A stretch of DNA of 64,000 bases from Adenophora triphylla var. japonica (taxonomy: Eukaryota > Streptophyta > Magnoliopsida > Asterales > Campanulaceae). Position 1 is the first letter of the stretch. Every line of letters begins with the position of its first letter. The position numbers were made by a program, and so were the translations under genes. This document shows, piece by piece, positions 59,425-64,000 of this stretch. The stretch is taken from the NCBI GenBank assembly GCA_022495995.1, contig JAFEMH010000975.1, forward strand, positions 372,001 through 436,000, written 5' to 3'. Under the pieces are notes generated by a model. That model was not told where the DNA came from and did not search any database. It saw only the letters and a program-made list of their open reading frames with translations.

Positions 59425-61437
59425 TCCCTCCGTCCCATAAAACCTTACCCATTTTACTATTTTGGGTGTCCCACTTTAAAGTCCCACTTTCCTAAAAAGG
59501 AAACCTTTAATCACTATTCTCTATTCATTCTCTCTCCTACTTTACTTTTACACTCACAACATTCTCTTCAAATCTTACTATCACCTCTCCACTCATTCTC
59601 TCTCCTATTTAATTTTTCATACTCACAACATTTAAACCTTTTCTCTTTCCTACATCACATTTCTTATTTTGCGTGCCGTACAACTTTTGTCGCTCTTTGG
59701 GACGGAGGGAGTATATATATATATATATATATATATGATTAGTCCTAGCATGTGGAAAAAGACTCTTTGATATTGGCTCACAGTCCAAACAGTAGAGTTT
59801 TCTTGCTTTAAGCTCTTAAATTTTGTGTGACATCATTTACAATCAATCTCTGAGCTAATACTTGAGGTTTGTTTTTGGTTCTCCAAGAGTGGCATGTTTG
59901 TTCCTTACTACATAACTGTTTGACGAGTGTAACAGAGGTATCCAAATACATGATATGGTACTGATCATACAAGCCAGCCAATTGACCTTTTGAAATGTCT
60001 CAAAAATTGTCCACATTCAGAACTGAAGGGTTATTGACTACTTGTCTCCCAAATTTGTCATTTTCCAAATTTTATACTTTTATCATGCATCAGATAAATA
60101 ATACAATGGGTATGGACGGAATTCTGCGGATAAATAAAGCATCTATGCCTGAACTATGAAGCCTATTAAAGAAGCCTTAAAGTATATTACCAAGGTAGTA
60201 TTGTGTGAAATGTACTTGCCTTATGTGATAGAAAATGCACCTTGTAAATGAGATCCACTTTGGCCTTATATCCCTTCATACCTTCATTGATGTAACACTT
60301 GTGAGGTGGACTACAACATGAGCAAAACCACATTTAAGCACAATCATCGTTGTTAAAGGCGAAAGGCAAGGGACGGACGAGAGGTTCCTAGAAAAGGCGA
60401 AAGGCGAGTAAGGCGGTAAAATAGAACAAAAAAATAGTAAAAAATATTATACACATAACATATACTCCCTCCGTCCCGCTAATATCCGCACTAACACTGT
60501 TTGCGCGGGAATTAAGGAATATGATATTTTAATAAAATGTTGTGAGTGTAAAAGTAAAGTAGGAGAGAGAATGAGTGGAGGGTGTAATAAATTATAATGG
60601 TGTTGTGAGTATTAAAATAATGTAGGAGAGAGAATGAGTGGGGTTGGGTGAATATTTTATTAATATAAAGTTTCCTTTTTGGGAGTGTGCGGATATTAGC
60701 GGGACGCCCAAAAAGGAAAGTGTGCGGATATTAGCGGGACGGAGGGAGTATTAAATAAAGCTTAAACATGTTATGAACAAGAATTTGCATTAAATAAAGG
60801 TCACAATACCACATGTAATAGCAATTTAACACAATTAAAACCCCAAAAGTGAGAATACTAAGAAAAAAAATGATGTATAAATCCATACCTAGAGATGAAC
60901 ATACGAGATACTTAAAACTTCAAAGAACAAAAAGTGACCCAAAATAAAGAGAAAAAACAAAGAAAATTGGAAAACATAATAAAAATTGCAAACCTCCATT
61001 TAAAAATTTAAATAAATCAAGCTACTAGTAATGTTTTTGTCTCAATTCTTTGTCATGGTTATAATTCGTTGTTTGTCGCATTTATTTTCTTTCAATCGCT
61101 CAAGAGAAATTAGGGCTTTGTTTCTTTATTTTGCACGCCACAAGCTATCTTTACCCCATGTTTTTCCAAACAATGCATTTCAAGTTAAAACATTAAAAAT
61201 AAAATTACAAAATGGTCCGGTTTAACATTACACCTACGCCTATTATGCCTTTTAACAATGGCAGACGCCTCACGCCTCTCGCCATAACCAAGAAAGGCGT
61301 CATCTGGGCCAAAAAGGCGCACGACAGCCAGCCACGAAACTATAACGTGGTCAACCCTAAAGGCGCCAAAAAGGCAAGGCGGGCACTAGCCTTTCACAAC
61401 TATGAGCATAATCAAATCTTTCACATGGACTCGAGAT

Positions 61438-61498
<61 letters not shown>

Positions 61499-63603
61499 CC
61501 ATATCATTACCTTGTTCTTGAGCGTGCTTATATGACAGCAGATGTAGTATCATTATCATGCGATTCATCCATTGGGATCCCTTTCCTCCCCATTGCATGA
61601 AAATGGAAAAAAGTAGTTCTTATTTGCCCTGCATATTTTATGTCAAACTACTTATTTACGTCCTCAAAGAAAGCTAATCTCAAGCTGTGGTTACTTTGAT
61701 TCTTATGTCTCCTCTGTATGCTGCAGTTGGAAGCTGGGCAGGTGAAATTACAATCAAGGTTGGAGGAGGAGGAGCAAGCCAAAGCAGCTTTGATGGGAAG
61801 GATACAGAGATTGACAAAATTAATCTTAGTCTCCACAAAAAATACAATGCCACCAAGTATCCATGGAAGACCGGGCCATCTAAGGAGGCATTCTTTTGGG
61901 GAAGACGAGGTATGTGAGTATGTGACTTCTTCATGCGTAATTCGGGTTGAAGGAATGACCTATGATAGGTTATGTTGGTTTATGGATGTTGTGATCTCTT
62001 TTGGTCTACTTCCAAAATCAAGTTCTATTCTCTACCTCTAGAATACCATCTTAGCAAAAGTATGTATCATTTCACCATTGATGCAGTTGGCATACTTGCC
62101 AGAGAGAAAGCGAGAAATCTTAAATGAGGACGATGTTGGAAGCCTTGATTCTGAATTTTCACCAGATGGGAGGAGTGACTTCACTAATCTCGATGAACTG
62201 GTTAATGATTACAAAAAGAACAGGAGGCGAGGGATGCTTGGCTGGTTCAAACTGAAAGTACGATTCTTCCTGAATCTTATTTCCTGCATATCTTTTAACT
62301 ATTAATCTCCCGTATGTATGCATAAATCTGTGTCCGACTACCTGTATAATGACGTTTAGGTGTATAGCTTATCCATTTGCTTCACATTTCTCTTAATTCT
62401 TTTTTTTTTTGTTAGTAGCCAAAGCTACTGCTGAAGTGAACACATCTTCTTTAGCCAAGTTAAATTCAGCAAATCTCTAAAATTTTGCTTCCTCTGTTAA
62501 ACTAAGGATTCCCAAAGTCAAACTTTGAGATGCATTTTACGAATCCTGAGATAACCTTAGGGAAACATTTTGTTGTATCCAACTGGTTTTTTATGTACAT
62601 AAGCACTAAATTGTAATGTCATGTTCATTGGCAAGCTTAGTTTTTAATAAGGAGTATTATTATAATAGATAAGAGGGAGTACCACATGCAAAATCAGTTG
62701 GATGTCTCATCTGTAATAATCGCATAAACAGTACTTCTCTATTGGCTGAATGGCCATTTCTAAGACACTTCCGGATCAAACAGTATCCAGTTTTTTTTTT
62801 TTTTTGTCTGTGTCTCTTTCTTTTGAGGGAAGGTAAGTAAAGAGTTGTAATGTTATGATAGACGTCATCCCATTCTAGGAATGAATGGACAATAATGCAT
62901 GTCAAAGTCAACAACCCGCCCCTCGTTTTTGTGTATGGTAGCTTGATTGGTATAGTGATAGAAGAAGAAAAATGATTATTAGAGTTTTTTTTTTTGAGAA
63001 AATGATGTATATTGGACTACATAGTCATTCAACTTCATTAATAATTACAATTTTGACATACTCTGTAATTATCCAACTGTTATTGTTGGGATAAGTCATG
63101 ATTATAGTTTATTGGTGTTCCATAATTATAGATAAATAAGTTAACACTATTTAGCAGGTCATTTTTTTCTTGCAATTTCCTATAGAACATTCTAAATGTG
63201 TTTTCTAAATGCTGTTGTACGAACAGCCAGTTGACCATCACAGTATTTTTTGTGGTCCATTACAAAGAAAAGTTGCTTTACTATCAGTATATGCTGATGC
63301 ATTTCCTTATTTTCCATTTCCGATGAGATGTGCCTAATTGATATTGACAACTTTCATTTGCAGAAGCCTGAGAATCTTGCTGGGGTATCACCAAGTGCTG
63401 ATTATGAGAGCTCTGCCAGTGGTTCACCTGCATCCTCGTCAAAATCATCCAAAAGTAAAATTATGGTTACTAATTTTAAGGATGGACATAAAAAATCAAT
63501 CAATAGAAGAGGGGATGATCCAACAGTAGTAGACTCTCTTCAGGAAATTACCCAAGCCGGAGATTTGTTTAGTGCAACTGTCGGAGGTCGACGTCTACCT
63601 CCG
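40214..63603 (+). CDS. KIN7K: KIN-7 family kinesin, KIN-7K-like (17 exons, 3' end outside window)
   Basis: Microtubule motor with an N-terminal head. Exons: 40214-40452, 40539-40636, 42003-42092, 45046-45098, 46396-46461, 46594-46647, 47673-47732, 49326-49404, 55591-55658, 57350-57409, 57545-57649, 58040-58144, 58792-58899, 58993-59139, 61727-61909, 62087-62257, 63364-63603. All have GT/AG borders and correct phases, giving 642 codons without a stop. A Ser/Pro/Arg-rich N-terminus (1-65) could be an organelle transit peptide. The motor (about 70-395) starts at [10 protein letters not shown] and has P-loop GVTSSGKT (149-156), switch [12 protein letters not shown] (254-264) and switch II DLAGSE (293-298). 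The neck and coiled coil begin at [12 protein letters not shown] (396). A LILVSTK block and a GWFKLKK motif follow, as in rice KIN-7K (from memory). The remaining stalk and tail exons lie right of the window. ATG 40214 is the first in-frame ATG. The K-subgroup is likely, the KIN-7 family near certain. Confidence 0.95.
40637..42002 (+). other. Kinesin intron 2, no element recognised
   Basis: 1.4 kb of AT-rich intron DNA. Short open frames show no homology I can recognise. Confidence 0.7.
42111..42397. mobile_element. Stowaway MITE, kinesin intron 3
   Basis: CTCCCTCCGTCCCACGTAAATG ends and TA flanks. It begins only 19 bp after the exon 3 donor site. Confidence 0.9.
42414..42885. mobile_element. 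Possible TIR element (MULE/MITE-like), kinesin intron 3
   Basis: GGCCAAATGACCTAAAAATC at left is mirrored by GGCCTAATTACCTAAAAACC read inward from the right, and the arms continue with CATCAA blocks. Flanks are AT-rich so the target duplication is uncertain. Confidence 0.5.
43268..43630. mobile_element. hAT-type MITE, CATAGTTATTAAA family, kinesin intron 3
   Basis: 363 bp with TIR CATAGTTATTAAA at both ends and a perfect 8-bp duplication CTTGTACT (43260-43267 and 43631-43638). The subterminal parts are rich in GCGCCTAGGC and GCGCCTTG motifs. Confidence 0.88.
43897..44154. mobile_element. Degraded Stowaway-like MITE
   Basis: CGCCCTCTGTCCCATACTAAGAGT at left is mirrored by CTCCGTTCAGACTAAGAGTCC from the right, with TA flanks. 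The TIRs are diverged. Confidence 0.6.
44452..44733. mobile_element. Stowaway MITE, kinesin intron 3
   Basis: CTCCCTCCGTCCCACCTCACTTG ends and TA flanks. Confidence 0.9.
46042..46250 (-). mobile_element. tRNA-derived SINE-like sequence, kinesin intron 4
   Basis: On the minus strand a B-box-like GGTTCAGACCC (about 46195-46205) follows an A-box-like region (CTCGCTTAACTAGAG). A unique body and a simple (GA)n/A-rich tail come after (plus strand 46042-46075). This is the order expected of a plant SINE. Target duplication not identified. Confidence 0.5.
48168..48553. mobile_element. MULE-like MITE, GGGGCATTTACC type (copy 1), kinesin intron 7
   Basis: 386 bp with imperfect TIRs (GGGGCATTTACCAAAAACT and GGAGTTTTTACCAAAAACTC read inward), flanked by TATTTGTTT and TATTTATTT (9 bp, one mismatch). 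The interior has self-complementary TGATAAATGCATTTATC units. Confidence 0.65.
48554..49325 (+). other. Rest of kinesin intron 7, nothing recognised
   Basis: No element or coding segment identified. A short TA/TG tract lies near 48900-48935. Confidence 0.6.
49677..49734. repeat. (TA)n microsatellite
   Basis: About 28 TA units ending directly at the Stowaway MITE 49735-50014. A further TA run (50015-50040) lies on its other side, so the MITE inserted into a TA tract or the tract grew beside it. Confidence 0.95.
49735..50014. mobile_element. Stowaway MITE, kinesin intron 8
   Basis: CTCCCTCCGTCCCACTCGAATTTG ends, lying within a TA tract. Confidence 0.9.
50357..51519 (+). pseudogene. Truncated Copia RT / RNase H
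   Basis: Sense to the kinesin gene. Reverse transcriptase from [13 protein letters not shown] through [20 protein letters not shown] to LVYVDAL (the YVDD motif is damaged, with a stop at 50585). It then continues [15 protein letters not shown] and [13 protein letters not shown]. RNase H (about 51050-51430) includes SAESEYRAL and [12 protein letters not shown] shift near 51030-51060 and a stop at 51429 break it. Unable to act as an enzyme. Confidence 0.9.
51537..51865 (+). repeat. 3' LTR of the Copia remnant
   Basis: 329 bp from TGTTAAGGACAG, preceded by a run of ten G. It matches 50045-50270 directly and 50271-50354 in inverted orientation. Confidence 0.85.
52059..52245. mobile_element. Degraded Stowaway-like MITE
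   Basis: ATCATCTGTTCCAGAAAAATAGG at left and CTCCCTTTGTACCAAAAGATAAG read inward from the right, with TA flanks. Diverged, so tentative. Confidence 0.45.
52512..52809. mobile_element. Stowaway MITE, kinesin intron 8
   Basis: CTCCCTCCGTCCCACTCGAAGTG ends and TA flanks. The interior shares long blocks with the copy at 42111-42397. Confidence 0.9.
52928..53652. mobile_element. MULE-like MITE, same family as 48168-48553 (copy 2, inverted)
   Basis: The ends match copy 1 in the opposite orientation (GGAGTTTTTAACAAAAACTCC and GGGAATTTACCAAAAACTAC read inward). Flanks TTTATTTTT and CTTATTTCT allow a diverged 9-bp duplication. Interior ACTGATAAATGCATTTATC palindromes. Split by a Stowaway MITE. Confidence 0.65.
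53259..53532. mobile_element. Stowaway MITE nested in the MULE-like MITE
   Basis: CTCCCTCCGTCCTGCTACAAATG ends and TA flanks, inside 52928-53652. Confidence 0.88.
53653..54641 (+). other. Kinesin intron 8 sequence, nothing recognised
   Basis: AT-rich, no TIR pair, no coding domain seen. Confidence 0.6.
54642..54916. mobile_element. Stowaway MITE, kinesin intron 8
   Basis: CTCCCTCCGTCCCATAGAGC ends (right end GGGACAGAGGGAG) and TA flanks. Confidence 0.88.
55058..55340. mobile_element. Long foldback element with 9-bp TSD, kinesin intron 8
   Basis: 283 bp, almost wholly palindromic: two arms of about 135 bp starting GGTTTAATTTCATTTTCAACC. Flanked by perfect TACTTATTT copies (55049-55057 and 55341-55349). 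The 9-bp duplication suggests Mutator-type mobilisation. The RNA would fold into one long hairpin about 250 bp from exon 9. Confidence 0.85.
56311..56410. mobile_element. Short Stowaway-type MITE
   Basis: CTACATCTGTCCCAAAATG at left, CATTCGTTTTGAGATGGAGGGAG at right, TA flanks. Only 100 bp, almost only TIRs. Confidence 0.65.
56685..56943. repeat. Partly palindromic repeat, possible MITE
   Basis: Repeated TTTTTACCATCGTACTACAAAC blocks and an inverted copy (AATGACACCATTGTTTGAAG near 56876). Borders uncertain. Confidence 0.45.
56945..57212. mobile_element. Degraded Stowaway-like sequence
   Basis: ATCCCTCCATCTCAAAAGG at left and GGGACATGGGTATTAC at right keep a weak TIR resemblance. Highly diverged. 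Confidence 0.35.
59356..59423. repeat. (TA)n microsatellite, kinesin intron 14
   Basis: About 33 TA units abutting the Stowaway MITE at 59424. A shorter TA run follows it (59712-59736). Confidence 0.95.
59424..59711. mobile_element. Stowaway MITE, kinesin intron 14
   Basis: CTCCCTCCGTCCCATAAAACC ends, inside a TA tract. The interior closely resembles the copy at 5354-5608. Confidence 0.9.
60345..61404. mobile_element. hAT-type element, CATAGTTATTAAA family, kinesin intron 14
   Basis: 1,060 bp with ends CATCGTTGTTAAAGGCG and, from the right, CATAGTTGTGAAAGGC. Flanked by AGCACAAT and AGCATAAT (8 bp, one mismatch). Subterminal AAGGCG/CGCC motifs relate it to the element at 43268-43630. It carries a Stowaway MITE and no transposase. 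Confidence 0.8.
60465..60748. mobile_element. Stowaway MITE nested in the hAT-type element
   Basis: CTCCCTCCGTCCCGCTAATATC ends and TA flanks. Confidence 0.9.
61440..61493. repeat. (GA)n microsatellite, kinesin intron 14
   Basis: About 27 GA units, about 230 bp upstream of exon 15. Confidence 0.95.
62258..63363 (+). other. Kinesin intron 16, nothing recognised
   Basis: 1.1 kb of AT-rich intron without a clear TIR or coding domain. A GGAGTATTATTATAATAG fragment near 62651 may be an old Stowaway end. Confidence 0.6.
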
Positions 63604-64000
63604 GTGAGAAAATCTTTTCATCACTTAGATCTGTTTGATAATGATTACTCACTACTGTAGTAAATAAATAGCCGTAGAGGAGATTAGCATGCTTTATCAG
63701 CTGTGCCAAGAGCGTTCTGAATTGACACCCTTGTTTTCTGTTCTTTTCTTTACTTTTGTAAATTGTACCTTGCCATGGCTTATAAGCTACAAACCTCTTT
63801 TTCATTTTGGTTCAACAATGAGGACTTGTAATGCATTTTCAATATTGTTACAACAAGAACGAGGCCTAAAATCCTGGGACGATAGTGGTCCTCTGCCAAG
63901 CTTACTCTGGTACTTCCAATCTGCTTTTGGTAAGGCCAACGAAAGGGCTGCAGCCCAGGATCTACTGTATTTTATTTAATCCGTATACATAACACCAAAA
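63604..64000 (+). other. Kinesin intron 17 (incomplete)
   Basis: Begins GTGAGAAAATC directly after RRLPP. Family members continue with a MDLLREQ-type stalk sequence at this point, and no such exon is present before the right edge. Confidence 0.75.

Overview
The window is nuclear DNA of a flowering plant, almost certainly a eudicot. It contains two intron-rich plant genes, and most of the remaining sequence is transposable-element DNA inserted into elements, introns and the intergenic space. The dense Stowaway MITE population and the intron-borne hAT and MULE elements suit a mid-sized asterid-type genome, but that placement is inference. No bacterial, organellar, rRNA, tRNA or CRISPR feature is seen.

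Left part (1-7136, minus strand): the 5' half of a replication factor C small subunit (plant RFC3 type, orthologous to human RFC5). Four exons fit together in phase. The 3' exons lie left of the window. Its 5.1-kb second intron holds a hAT MITE, a 1.5-kb MULE-type element with 9-bp target duplications, and three Stowaway MITEs. A further hAT MITE (7327-7761) lies upstream of the start codon.

7836-18216: a complete Ty1/Copia retrotransposon of the SIRE/Maximus type on the minus strand. Its 781-bp LTRs are about 98% identical, the TSD is ATTTC, and a tRNA-iMet PBS and a PPT are visible. gag-pol is broken at several points, but an additional 696-codon ORF downstream of RNase H is fully open. Short GATGTG/CACATC clusters recur along the whole element.

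18222-20532: intergenic DNA with an array of GGATATCC-type repeats between inverted GAGAAACGCGTTTCTC ends.

20533-38703: a Ty3/Gypsy (Tat-like) element with about 780-bp LTRs. It has a degenerate sense gag, no detectable pol, two blocks of tandem repeats and a degenerate antisense additional ORF. It has been hit by a 1.9-kb solo LTR (in gag) and by a second solo LTR (in the antisense ORF). The second solo LTR carries a 4.7-kb hAT transposon and a 1.5-kb hAT-like element with a 540-bp trinucleotide array. The hAT itself carries a Stowaway MITE and a TRIM-like solo LTR. Target-site duplications support each insertion.

Right part (40214-64000, plus strand): the N-terminal 642 codons of a KIN-7 kinesin (KIN-7K-like) in 17 exons, all in phase, running off the right edge. 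Its introns are full of Stowaway MITEs, hAT MITEs of one shared TIR family, MULE-like foldbacks, a SINE-like sequence and a rearranged Copia remnant. The two host genes are not functionally linked (DNA clamp loading versus microtubule motor). The main biology of the window is layered transposon insertion around otherwise intact exons.
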